DNA from: Singulisphaera acidiphila DSM 18658
GTDB taxonomy: Bacteria; Planctomycetota; Planctomycetia; Isosphaerales; Isosphaeraceae
Direction of reading: 5' to 3'
Assembly (NCBI RefSeq): GCF_000242455.2
Contig: NC_019892.1
Location: 8,380,744 to 8,444,743 of the forward strand
Length of the DNA: 64,000 nt
The translations under genes were made by a program, and so were the position numbers. Positions 27,946 through 37,386 of the stretch are shown here, one piece after another. The number at the start of each line of letters is the position of its first letter. The stretch's first letter is position 1. A model generated the notes under the pieces. That model worked only from the letters and a program-made list of their open reading frames with translations, was not told the origin of the DNA and ran no database searches.

Positions 27946-28167
27946 AAAAAGAGCGATTTTCGTTCAGGCGGATCACGCGCCGAACGATCAAGGTGGCAGA
28001 GGTCCGCACTCGATGCCGAGGACCTGCAGACTGGGGGACGGGACGAGCACGCCCCCAGCCACCCGAGACGAGGATCAATCGCTCTCACCCCTCGTCTTCT
28101 TGTCGATCCACGGGCCCCATCGCCCGGGGTAGGCAGCAGCGCAACCGCGGCCGGCCGATTTCAGGCT

Positions 28168-28404
28168 TCATCGCCTGGCGGAGCCGTCATCCTTCACCAA
28201 CCAAACCGTATACTCATCAATCTCGGCGGGCAATCCTCGCCCTCGATTCTTGCAGGCCAGGCAATCCTTCGGGTGGCCTTCCGCAATCTCCCGTCCCGCC
28301 TCAAGATGTGGTCTTTCATTCGGTCGCTCCGCCTGCGAGGCAACAGCGAAGAACGCTCCCGAAATGAGCGTGAACCAGATCACGCCGTTGAAGACGTTAC
28401 GCAT
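28168..28404 (-). CDS. Small secreted CxxC protein (78 aa)
   Basis: I do not recognise a family. GAGGA lies seven bases before the ATG at 28404. The product starts MRNVFNGVIWFTLISGAFFA, a clear signal peptide ending around VASQA. The mature part of about 55 residues is hydrophilic and holds a single CLAC motif inside GHPKDCLACKNRGRG, which could bind metal or form a disulfide. It ends EYTVWLVKDDGSARR. It stands alone between unrelated genes. The reading is supported mainly by the ribosome-binding site and the signal peptide. Confidence 0.55.
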   Translation of the reverse strand: MRNVFNGVIWFTLISGAFFAVASQAERPNERPHLEAGREIAEGHPKDCLACKNRGRGLPAEIDEYTVWLVKDDGSARR

Positions 28405-28889
28405 GAAATATCCTCAGAATTTTCTAGCCGCTTGGGGTGGGCTGGCTGGTGGGTCAGTTGGTAGGCGAAGTCGGCGGGTACGATCCAAAAAGAACCCGGG
28501 GCAGGCTGAGGAGTCTCCCATATTGGCGCGATTCTTTCAACCGAAGTTCCGAATCGGCCCCCACGACGACATGGCACACCGCATGGACTCGTGCTGAGCG
28601 GACCACCCACCTGCTCTTTTTTCAATAAGCGGTCTTGGGGTCTGAGTCCCAGACGTCCCGACACCATCAGAATGTGGGCGGAGCCTCCGCGATCCCCAAA
28701 AGGAACAACCGCTGAGAAGAGCCGTTGCCAGGTTTCAATCGACTCACCCATCCCCAATTAGATCCAGACATTTTGTTTCTTTTCCTTTCGCCGGATTCCT
28801 ATTTTCAAGGCCATCCACGCCCTCGTTGACGCTATTAGTAAGTTAGGGGAAAGACTGACGTTCTCACGATTCAGCCAGGGAGTAATCCT
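28405..28889. other. Intergenic region
   Basis: About 485 bases between divergent small genes, with no gene I can support. The flanking genes should be transcribed from promoters here. I saw no riboswitch or tRNA. Confidence 0.4.
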
Positions 28890-29471
28890 ATGTCCATGCT
28901 GTCGAAAGTGGCTGCGCTGATGGTGGCCTTGACGGGTCTCTACGGGATCGCCGCGAAGGCCGAAGAAGGCCGAGGAAGCAGTGACCGGGACGGCGGTTCC
29001 CATCAGAGCAAGGCGCACCGAGGGGGGGGCCGCGAACGAGGAGAGAGCCGAGAGCACGGGTCTCGCGACCACGGCCGAAGCCGCTCTCACGCTGCTGGCC
29101 ACCATGGGAAATGGCACGGCGAAGCGCGGCATCACCATCGCCGAGGTGATGGCGAGCATCGCGGCGAAGCGAGGCACGATCATCGCCGTGGCGACGGCAA
29201 GCATCGCGGCGAAGCGCGGCATCACCATCGCCGAGGTGATGGCGAACACCGCAGCGTAGCGCGACACGATCATCGCCGAGGCGACGGCAAACACCGCGGC
29301 GGGGAAGCACGGGGGAGCAAGGTCGAGCGGACCAAGCACCGTGAGTGGGCCAAGGCCCGCGGCCGCCGCGACGGCGACGATCGCCAGAGCCACAACAGCA
29401 AGGGGCGGAAAGATCACGGCTCTCGCGGCCGGAGCCGGTCGCATGAGGACCGAGAGTCTCGCCGAAGCTAA
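28890..29471 (+). CDS. Exported His/Arg/Gly-rich repeat protein
   Basis: A 193-residue exported protein of low complexity. CAGGGAGTAATCC precedes the ATG. A signal peptide (MSMLSKVAALMVALTGLYGI, ending AAKA) leads to a highly basic mature chain made largely of His, Arg, Gly, Asp and Ser. The centre contains four 15-residue units of the type GEARHHHRRGDGEHR. About one residue in six is His, which suggests binding of nickel, copper or zinc, or of polyanions, at the cell surface. This is inference from composition. The complementary strand also has a long open frame, but only as a by-product of the repeat; the signal peptide and ribosome-binding site favour this strand. Confidence 0.65.
   Translation: MSMLSKVAALMVALTGLYGIAAKAEEGRGSSDRDGGSHQSKAHRGGGRERGESREHGSRDHGRSRSHAAGHHGKWHGEARHHHRRGDGEHRGEARHDHRRGDGKHRGEARHHHRRGDGEHRSVARHDHRRGDGKHRGGEARGSKVERTKHREWAKARGRRDGDDRQSHNSKGRKDHGSRGRSRSHEDRESRRS
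29118..29297 (+). repeat. Four tandem 45-bp coding repeats
   Basis: Four consecutive 45-base units, each beginning with or close to GGCGAAGCG, encode G-E-A-R-H-[HD]-H-R-R-G-D-G-[EK]-H-R. Odd and even copies differ at the same positions, suggesting an older 90-base duplication of a two-unit block. Confidence 0.85.
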
Positions 29472-29872
29472 GTCACAGGCCGGAAACTCACCGGAGATTC
29501 ATCTCCCGGTTTAGTGCAGCCGGCCCGGCCGCTGGAATCACTCCCAGGCGAATGAGAAAGAGAGGGAGCTCACTTCCCCGCTCGCCTGGGAAATTCCACT
29601 CTCCTGAGAATTGAAAAAAGAAACAACAGATTATCCACCGGCCGGGCATCTATCTCCATCCCTCCTTCAAAACCCGCCCGCTTGAGGATCACCTCAGCGA
29701 CCCACCAGGCGGAATTCACCCCGACGGGCTATCCGTTTCGGAACCGGTCGAGATTCAGACGCATCGGACGAGAGCTCCTGGACAGAAGTTTCCAGTGGGT
29801 TGCGGGGGGAGTCTGCCCTTCGATAAGATGAGGGGCTGACAGGAGTTCGACACCCGCCAGAGTTCCGACGAT
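29472..29872. other. Intergenic region with an inverted repeat
   Basis: About 400 bases without a gene. It contains an inverted repeat, GGAAT...TCCCAGGCGA (29534-29551) against TCGCCTGGGA.ATTCC (29582-29597), without a T-run. The promoter of the DHH phosphoesterase gene should lie in its right part. Confidence 0.5.
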
Positions 29873-30865
29873 ATGAGCATCGACTGGACCCCTCTTGCCG
29901 ATTTGATCGAGACCCATGACCGATTCCTCCTGACCACGCACGTCCGCCCTGATGGCGACGCGCTGGGATCGGAAGTCGGCATGGCGGGTCTGCTTCGGCA
30001 GCGAGGGAAGGATGTCCGGGTCGTCAACTCCAGCCGGACGCCCCCTCGGTACGACTTCCTCGACCCGCAAGAGGACTTCTTCGAGCACTTCGGCAGCCTG
30101 GCGAACCCAGCCGACCTGGCGGACCGCGAGGTCGCGATCATCCTCGACCTGTCAGCCTGGAGCCAACTGGGCGACATGGCGGACTTGATCCGCGACTTCA
30201 AAGGGCCCCGCGTGGTGATCGACCACCACGTCAGCCAGGATGACCTGGGAGCGCTCTTCCTCAAAGACACGACGGCCGAAGCAACGGGGACGTTGGTGGT
30301 CCAGGCCACGAAGGCGCTGGGAGGCACGTTCACGAAAGAGGTGGCGACCGGCCTGCTGACCGCGATCGCGATGGACACCGGCTGGTTCCATCACCCAAAC
30401 ACCAAACCCAGCACACTGCGGACCGTGGCGGATCTCGTCGAGGCGGGCGCCCCGATCAACGAGATTTACAGCCAGTTGTTCGAGCGAAGCAGCCTGGGCC
30501 GGCTTCGCTTGATGGGCGAGACCCTCACGGGCCTGAAAACCGTTGCGGGCGGCCGGATCGCCTATGCGACCGTGACGCGCGACAGTGTCGAGCGTTCCGG
30601 CGCGATCCCTCAGGACACCGAAGACCTGGTCGATTTCACGGTCAGTCTCAAAGGGGTCGAGGTCGGCATGCTCTTCTTCGAGCAGTCTCGCGGTGGCATC
30701 AAACTGAGCCTCCGGTCTCGCCAGGGCATGGACTGTGCCCGCTTGGCCGGTCTCTTCGGCGGTGGCGGCCACCGCGCTGCGGCCGGGGCCACGTTGCCTG
30801 ATCCCCTCGACGAGAGCATCGAGCGGGTCCTTGCCGCCGTCCAGCAGACCTTAAACATCGCCTAA
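29873..30865 (+). CDS. nrnA: DHH-family oligoribonuclease/pAp phosphatase (NrnA-like)
   Basis: A 330-residue DHH/DHHA1 phosphoesterase. NrnA-type enzymes degrade 2-5-mers of RNA and dephosphorylate 3'-phosphoadenosine 5'-phosphate. The metal-binding motifs are TTHVRPDGDALGSEVGMAG, VAIILDLSAWSQLGD, VVIDHHVSQDD (the DHH) and TAIAMDTGWFHHPNT. The C-terminal DHHA1 part is GGIKLSLRSRQGMDCARLAG followed by GGGGHRAAAGA. The length is typical. As pAp is produced when sulfate is assimilated through PAPS, a link with sulfur metabolism is possible, but the gene is about 8 kb from the sulfur cluster. It is alone, with the respiratory genes starting about 160 bases later. Confidence 0.93.
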   Translation: MSIDWTPLADLIETHDRFLLTTHVRPDGDALGSEVGMAGLLRQRGKDVRVVNSSRTPPRYDFLDPQEDFFEHFGSLANPADLADREVAIILDLSAWSQLGDMADLIRDFKGPRVVIDHHVSQDDLGALFLKDTTAEATGTLVVQATKALGGTFTKEVATGLLTAIAMDTGWFHHPNTKPSTLRTVADLVEAGAPINEIYSQLFERSSLGRLRLMGETLTGLKTVAGGRIAYATVTRDSVERSGAIPQDTEDLVDFTVSLKGVEVGMLFFEQSRGGIKLSLRSRQGMDCARLAGLFGGGGHRAAAGATLPDPLDESIERVLAAVQQTLNIA

Positions 30866-31027
30866 TCTGTCGCACTGTAGATCGTCGTCTGTCTCCCTCC
30901 CGTTCCGCGATAAGATCGAACGGACGCCGTCCGAAGCCCGCTGATCTCAAAAAGCGCTTCGGACCGCTCCTCCCTCCTGCCCCATTTGATCCTCGAACCC
31001 GCCTCGTCGTCGCTGGAGTTCCCCTTG

Positions 31028-31558
31028 ATGAACCGTCGTGACTTCTACCGCTACGGCACAATCGTGGTGGGCAACCTTGTCGGCCTCGGTCTGGCCATAC
31101 CAGGGGTTGCCTACGTCCTGGATCCACTTTTGAAGAAGAAGGCCGAAGGGGGAGGGTTCCAGGAGGTCGCAAAGCTCAGCGACCTCAAAGTGGGCGTCCC
31201 CATGTCGGTCCCGATCATCGAGCAGCGGCAAGACGCCTGGGTGAACTATCCCAAGGAAGCGATCAGCTCGATCTGGCTGGTTCGCCAGCCCCCTTGCAAC
31301 TCGAAGGAGACGGTGCTTGCCCTCTCGTCCGAGTGTCCCCACCTAGGCTGCGCGGTGAGCCTCGGGGAGGACGGCCAGAGCTTCTTCTGCCCGTGTCACA
31401 CGAGCAGCTTCGACCTCTGCGGCAAGGCGACGAACAAGATCCCGCCGCGCCCGATGGATGGGCTCGAGATCGAGCTCTCGAACGATAAAGACCCGAAGAT
31501 CAAGGTCAAGTTCCAGCGGTTCCGGGCCCAGTCCGAGGAGAAGATCCCCCTTGTTTAA
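31028..31558 (+). CDS. qcrA: Rieske 2Fe-2S subunit of a cytochrome bc-type complex
   Basis: A 176-residue membrane-anchored Rieske protein. The N-terminus MNRRDFYRYGTIVVGNLVGL is a twin-arginine-like signal anchor. The cluster ligands are in CPHLGC (Cys 103, His 105) and CPCHTSSF (Cys 121, His 124), with the disulfide cysteines in the same two boxes. It would take electrons from quinol and pass them to the cytochrome c domain of the next gene. Its stop codon overlaps the start of the cytochrome b/c gene by eight bases, so the two are translationally coupled. The ATG at 31028 is chosen because it begins the RRDF signal. Confidence 0.95.
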   Translation: MNRRDFYRYGTIVVGNLVGLGLAIPGVAYVLDPLLKKKAEGGGFQEVAKLSDLKVGVPMSVPIIEQRQDAWVNYPKEAISSIWLVRQPPCNSKETVLALSSECPHLGCAVSLGEDGQSFFCPCHTSSFDLCGKATNKIPPRPMDGLEIELSNDKDPKIKVKFQRFRAQSEEKIPLV

Positions 31559-33392
31559 CAAACTCGCCAACTGGCTTGACAATCGGACCGGCTACAAAGC
31601 CCTCGTTCACGAGGCGCTCGAAGAACCGATCCCCGGCGGCGCGCGCTGGCGGTACGTGTTCGGCTCGGCCCTGAGCACGACCTTCATGATCCAGCTGGCG
31701 ACCGGCCTGCTGTTAATGCTGTCGTACAGCCCGTCGTCCGCGACGGCCTGGGGAAGCGTCTTCTACATCAGCAACAAGATGTACGCGGGTTGGTTCGTCC
31801 GGGGGATCCACCACTTCGGGTCACAGGCGATGGTGGTCCTCCTCGCAATGCACTTGCTCCAAGTGCTCTGGGCGGGTGCCTACCGCAAGCCGCGCGAGGT
31901 CAACTGGTGGTTCGGCATGGCGCTGATGTTCCTCACCCTTGGCTTCAGCCTGACCGGCTACCTGCTCCCCTGGGACCAGAAAGGCTACTGGGCCACCAAG
32001 GTTGCCACCAATATCTCGGGCGGAGCCCCGGTGCTCGGCCCTGCCATCCAGAAGATCGTCGTCGGCGGCACCGAGTACGGCAACCAGACGATCACCCGGT
32101 TCTTCGGGCTGCACGTCGGCGTTCTCCCGACCCTCTTCTTCCTCTGCCTGTTCGCACACGTCGCCCTCTTCCGGCGCCACGGCCTGACTCCCCCGCGCAA
32201 TGCCGAGAAACTCGGGCGTGGCACGTTCTGGCCCGAACAGCTCTTCATGGACAGCGTCGCCAGCCTCGCCGTCTTCGGCGTCCTGCTCTATCTCGTGCTC
32301 AGCGAGGGGGGAGCCAATCTCGACGCCCCCGCCGATCCCTCCAGCGCCAACTACCCGGCGCGACCCGAGTGGTACTTCCTCTCGCTCTTTCAGATGCTCA
32401 AGTACTTCCCGGGCAATCGCGAGATCATCGGCACCATCATCATCCCGACCGCGATCATGGTGGTCCTGCTTCTGCTCCCCCTCTTCGACCGGGTCCTCCC
32501 GCGCAAGCTGGCCCACTTCCTGGCGTGCTGCTTCGTCTTCGCGCTGGTCGGCGGCGGCGGCTTCCTGACCGTGGAAGCAATGCGGTCCGACGCCGCGAAT
32601 GAAAGCTTCCAGGCCGACCGGGTCAAGGCCGACGAGGCCCGCCAGCGGGCGATCCTGTTGGCGAGCGAAATCGGTGTTCCTCCCGAAGGTGCCGCCTACG
32701 TCCTGCGCCACGACCCGCTGACCCACGGCCGTGCCGTGCTCGATAAGAAGTGCCTGAGCTGCCACTACTTCGACGGCAAGGGCCAACTCTCGAGCGACAG
32801 CAAGGGGCAGCCTGTCTCGACGCCGCAGGTCGCCTCCGACCTCAAGGATTATGGCTCCTACACCTGGATCCGCGGCCTCCTCGAGAACCCGCGAGCGGAC
32901 GCCTACTTCGGCAAGGTCCCGCAATGCGACGGGATGGCCGAGTGGAAGAAGGGGTCGAAGCTCACCAAGCAAGAGCTCGACGACGTCGCCCGGTTCGTCG
33001 CCTCGTTCGCCGAGGTCCCCGCCGACATGACTCCGGATGAGTGGGTCGACAGCCCAGGAGTCGCCAACCACCCCGGCTTGGAGGTCTTCAACAAAGACTG
33101 CAAGCAGTGCCATCTCGTGGTTGAGGGGATCGGCGAGGGAGGCTTTCGCGACGCTCCCAAGCTATTTGCCTGGGGCTCGCCGCAGTGGATCGCACGCATG
33201 ATCCATAAGCCGGGCGCTCCCGACCTGTATGGCTACCTCGAAAAGAAGGACCAGATGCCCGCGTTCACCAGCGAGCAACTCACCAAGAACGACGTCAACA
33301 TGCTCGTGCGGTATCTCCAGAACGACTACTTTGGGGCCAAAGCAACCTCCCCCGAGACGAAGGTCGCCGTAGGAAAATCCGCCCCTCATTGA
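31551..33392 (+). CDS. qcrB: Cytochrome b fused to a di-haem cytochrome c (menaquinol:cytochrome c reductase type)
   Basis: A 613-residue fusion. The likely start is TTG at 31551 (LFNKLANWLDNRTGYKALVH), after GAGGAG and inside the end of the Rieske gene; no ATG suits. Residues of about 1-215 are cytochrome b6-like, with YVFGSALSTTFMIQLATGLL, RGIHHFGSQAMVVLLAMHLL and LTGYLLPWDQKGYWATKV. Subunit-IV-like membrane segments follow, with ARPEWYFLSLFQMLKYFPG. From about residue 390 come two c-type haem sites, CLSCH (Cys 401) and CKQCH (Cys 517), each with a Met-containing downstream region. It carries electrons from quinol and the Rieske centre to outside acceptors. A strong terminator follows. Confidence 0.93.
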   Translation: MFNKLANWLDNRTGYKALVHEALEEPIPGGARWRYVFGSALSTTFMIQLATGLLLMLSYSPSSATAWGSVFYISNKMYAGWFVRGIHHFGSQAMVVLLAMHLLQVLWAGAYRKPREVNWWFGMALMFLTLGFSLTGYLLPWDQKGYWATKVATNISGGAPVLGPAIQKIVVGGTEYGNQTITRFFGLHVGVLPTLFFLCLFAHVALFRRHGLTPPRNAEKLGRGTFWPEQLFMDSVASLAVFGVLLYLVLSEGGANLDAPADPSSANYPARPEWYFLSLFQMLKYFPGNREIIGTIIIPTAIMVVLLLLPLFDRVLPRKLAHFLACCFVFALVGGGGFLTVEAMRSDAANESFQADRVKADEARQRAILLASEIGVPPEGAAYVLRHDPLTHGRAVLDKKCLSCHYFDGKGQLSSDSKGQPVSTPQVASDLKDYGSYTWIRGLLENPRADAYFGKVPQCDGMAEWKKGSKLTKQELDDVARFVASFAEVPADMTPDEWVDSPGVANHPGLEVFNKDCKQCHLVVEGIGEGGFRDAPKLFAWGSPQWIARMIHKPGAPDLYGYLEKKDQMPAFTSEQLTKNDVNMLVRYLQNDYFGAKATSPETKVAVGKSAPH

Positions 33393-33445
33393 GCCTCGCC
33401 AACGGGGGCTCAGGCCCTCTGAATCGAAAACAAGCGGATCGAGCC

Positions 33446-33490
33446 GACACCGGCCCCGGAAGTTTTTTCCGGGGCCGGTGTCATTTTGAT
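33446..33490 (+). terminator. Intrinsic terminator of the qcr operon
   Basis: GACACCGGCCCCGGA (33446-33460) pairs perfectly with TCCGGGGCCGGTGTC (33468-33482) around a loop containing several T residues. ATTTTGATC follows. It lies about 55 bases after the cytochrome b/c stop codon. Confidence 0.8.
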
Positions 33491-34015
33491 CACAAACGCG
33501 CCCTCGGATTCTCAAAAAAGGGGCAGTCGAGAGCGCCCTGTTCGCGGAGTGACGAGATGTTTGAACACTACCTCTGAGCAAGAATTACAAGGATCCGTAA
33601 CCCTGGCTTCCCCAAAGGCCGCGCTCGCGAAAAAGACGGGCAAACAGCAGGAAAACCGTGGATTTTTCTTGAGAACGTCTCAAGTCGCGGCTAGACTCGG
33701 TCGCACTGCCTGACACGAAGGCAAGACGCTAAAGCACGAATTTGCTTCCACTCTCGCGTCACACCTACTGAGACATAGACAAATTGATTTGGTCTTCGCA
33801 CATCCCTCAGGGTCCGCGCCCCTGCGGTTGTGCCTGGAGATCACGGGAAATTGCGGGCGCGACCGGTCGCCGTCTGACGGCATCGTCGCGCACTGGCTGA
33901 CGCCCCGGCTTGGCTCGTCGAATTCCGCGGTTCACGGAGGACTGTGGAAGCGCCCCGGGATGGTCATCGAATGGATTTCGCTGACGCCAACGCAACGCAA
34001 GGAAGGAAGCCCGCC
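33491..34015. other. Intergenic region upstream of the amidotransferase-like gene
   Basis: About 525 bases, somewhat AT-richer than the neighbourhood. I see no supported gene, tRNA or riboswitch. A promoter for the downstream gene is expected here. Confidence 0.4.
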
Positions 34016-34771
34016 ATGAAAGACCGACCTCTGATCGGGATCAACACTGACTATCGCGCCACCGCCAAGGGCCGCACCCCGCATAGCTACATGAACAGTG
34101 GGTACTTCGACTGCATCCTTTCCGCCAACGCACTTCCCGTGATGATCCCGCCGCTCATCAAGGAGCAAGACCTCGCCCCGATCCTCGAGCAGCTCGACGG
34201 CGTGCTCTTGACCGGCGGGGACGACCTCGACCCCAAGAAGATGGGACTCTCGCCGCACCCGGCCGTGACGGTCATGCCCGAACGGCGTGAAGCGTCCGAC
34301 CGCATGCTCTGCAAGCTGATCCAGCAGATGCGGATGCCCGTGCTCGGGATCGGCCTGGGGATGCAAGAGCTGAACGTCGTCAATGGCGGCGGCATCTACC
34401 TCCACCTGCCCGAAGACATGCCGCGAGGCATCCCCCACCGTGACCTCCAAGGCGGGGTCCACCGGCACACCGTGATCATGGAGCCGGGCAGTCGGCTGGA
34501 AGAGATCTACGGCCCCGGTGAAATCCGAGTCAACAGCTACCACCACCAGGGGATCCGCAAGCTCGCCCCGAACTTCCGGACCGGTGCGGTCGCCCCCGAT
34601 GGTCTGATCGAAGCCTACGAAGGCCGAGAGAAGGGCTGGTGGGTCGTCGGCGTGCAGTGGCACCCCGAAAACGAAGGGAATATTTCCCTCGACATGCAGC
34701 TCATCGAAGCCTTCACCACCGCAGCAGCCTCCTGGAACAGGGTCCCTCTCTCGCTGGCGAAAGCGAGCTGA
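34016..34771 (+). CDS. Class-I glutamine amidotransferase-like (peptidase C26/PuuD-like) protein without the catalytic Cys
   Basis: A 251-residue protein of the gamma-glutamyl-GABA hydrolase (C26) family, whose active members use a Cys-His-Glu triad. The start at 34016 follows AAGGAAGGAAG. The family frame is clear: PLIGINTDYR, DGVLLTGGDDLDPKKMG, PVLGIGLGMQELNVVNGGG, HRHTVIMEPGSRL, EIRVNSYHHQGI and VVGVQWHPEN with the triad His and Glu. The nucleophile position, normally in GICRGMQ, reads GIGLGMQ, so Gly 113 stands where Cys is expected. It is therefore probably not a normal hydrolase; it may be a binding protein or use other chemistry. It is monocistronic with a terminator after it. Confidence 0.85.
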   Translation: MKDRPLIGINTDYRATAKGRTPHSYMNSGYFDCILSANALPVMIPPLIKEQDLAPILEQLDGVLLTGGDDLDPKKMGLSPHPAVTVMPERREASDRMLCKLIQQMRMPVLGIGLGMQELNVVNGGGIYLHLPEDMPRGIPHRDLQGGVHRHTVIMEPGSRLEEIYGPGEIRVNSYHHQGIRKLAPNFRTGAVAPDGLIEAYEGREKGWWVVGVQWHPENEGNISLDMQLIEAFTTAAASWNRVPLSLAKAS

Positions 34772-34796
34772 CGAGGCGAGGTCGACCTGAGGAACG

Positions 34797-34838
34797 AAGC
34801 CCCTTTTTCTTTTTCCTGCAAAGAGAAGGGGCTTTTCG
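34797..34838 (+). terminator. Probable intrinsic terminator
   Basis: AAGCCCCTT (34797-34805) pairs with AAGGGGCTT (34826-34834), with further G-T pairs inside. It ends in CTTTTCGC. It lies 25 bases after the amidotransferase-like stop. The T-tail is short, so the call is moderate. Confidence 0.6.
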
Positions 34839-34860
34839 CTGCGCAAGGGCGAATCAAGGA

Positions 34861-35418
34861 TCAAGCCAGGTTGACCCGGGAAGGAGCGAGGGTCTCCCAT
34901 CGGCCAAAGTCATTCCGAGCCGGTCCCGAAAGATTGCCGAACCCGACCAGGCTCAAGCCACCGGGAATCCCCCGTGGGACGCTCTGCAGCCGACCGCTTC
35001 CCGAGACCTCGAGCGCCCCACCTTCAGGCAGAATGAACCGAAGCGAAGCCCGACCGCCAAAAACGGTGCCGACCACGGCGACCCGCTGCATACCCTGCTC
35101 AGGGTAAAAATATCCAAAAACCTGGATACGCCCGGTGACCCCGAGGACAAGCCGCCCTTCGAACGTGGTGCCCGCGTGCGGACCTCGCGTGATCGTCGCC
35201 TCAAACACACGGTAGGCGGCCAGGGGATTCGCCCGCGCTGGGGCCACTTCGGCGTGAACCGCCGCCCCCAAAGGTGGGCTCGCAGCCGCGTTCAAAAGGC
35301 AACGAGCCTCGCAAGTTTCGACCTCAGGGCGCAACGCACGCCTTCGAGGAGAATGGGAGCACGGCGCCGACGGCCGATCGGCCCCGTACGCGAATTGCCA
35401 CCTCAACACTCGCCACAT
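34861..35418 (-). CDS. Extracellular beta-rich protein with an LEPRxLL-like motif
   Basis: A 185-residue protein. The ATG at 35418 has GGAGG at seven bases; an ATG 13 codons upstream does not. The N-terminal part (MWRVLRWQFAYG) is followed by RRRALRPEVETCEARCLLNA. This resembles the LEPRxLL sequence at the start of many large secreted planctomycete proteins, presumed to act in export or anchoring. The rest is a single beta-rich domain (YRVFEATITRGPHAGTTFEG, VTGRIQVFGYFYPEQGM, RASLRFILPEGGALEVSGSG) with no catalytic motif. The motif match is imperfect and remembered rather than searched. Confidence 0.65.
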   Translation of the reverse strand: MWRVLRWQFAYGADRPSAPCSHSPRRRALRPEVETCEARCLLNAAASPPLGAAVHAEVAPARANPLAAYRVFEATITRGPHAGTTFEGRLVLGVTGRIQVFGYFYPEQGMQRVAVVGTVFGGRASLRFILPEGGALEVSGSGRLQSVPRGIPGGLSLVGFGNLSGPARNDFGRWETLAPSRVNLA

Positions 35419-35596
35419 CGGTGAACCTCCGAGGTGCCGATTCCTTGGCGGGCACAACCCACCAGTCTTTTCTTATAGGTTAGACTTCAGCCTGCCACAA
35501 CTTCAAGGGACAACAGGCTGAAGCCAACCCTCCAAGAGGGAACCGGCAACTCATTGGCATGGAGAGCTCCTGCGGAATCCGCCTGGGAAAAAGCGA

Positions 35597-35639
35597 AAAA
35601 AAAGCACGGCTCACCATCCGCAGATTGGTGAACCGTGCC
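35597..35639 (-). terminator. Intrinsic terminator for thiC
   Basis: Read on the minus strand, GCACGGTTCACCA and TGGTGAGCCGTGC pair over 13 bases with one G-T wobble around a nine-base loop. TTTTTTTTCGC follows. It lies about 80 bases after the thiC stop codon. Confidence 0.9.
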
Positions 35640-35720
35640 CTGGTTCCGGACTTTCAAGTGATCGCCCTCGGGTTCGTATCGCAAGGCGTTTGACCGCCCC
35701 GGATCGAACTCGAAGCCGGT

Positions 35721-37386
<1,666 letters not shown>

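Noticed and set aside
28758-29444. Long minus-strand open frame (about 228 aa, Ala/Val-rich with repeats) opposite the His-rich gene
   Set aside because: It is the antisense of the tandem repeat. It has no ribosome-binding site, and the plus strand has a proper signal peptide and Shine-Dalgarno.
31821-33113. Minus-strand frame of 430 codons opposite cytochrome b/c
   Set aside because: High-GC DNA creates long antisense frames. The plus strand encodes unmistakable haem and membrane motifs.
35690-35720. tRNA-like fragment near GGATCGAACTCGAAGCC before the thiC end
   Set aside because: The resemblance to a T-arm is limited to a few bases. No acceptor stem or anticodon arm can be built. No tRNA was found in the window.
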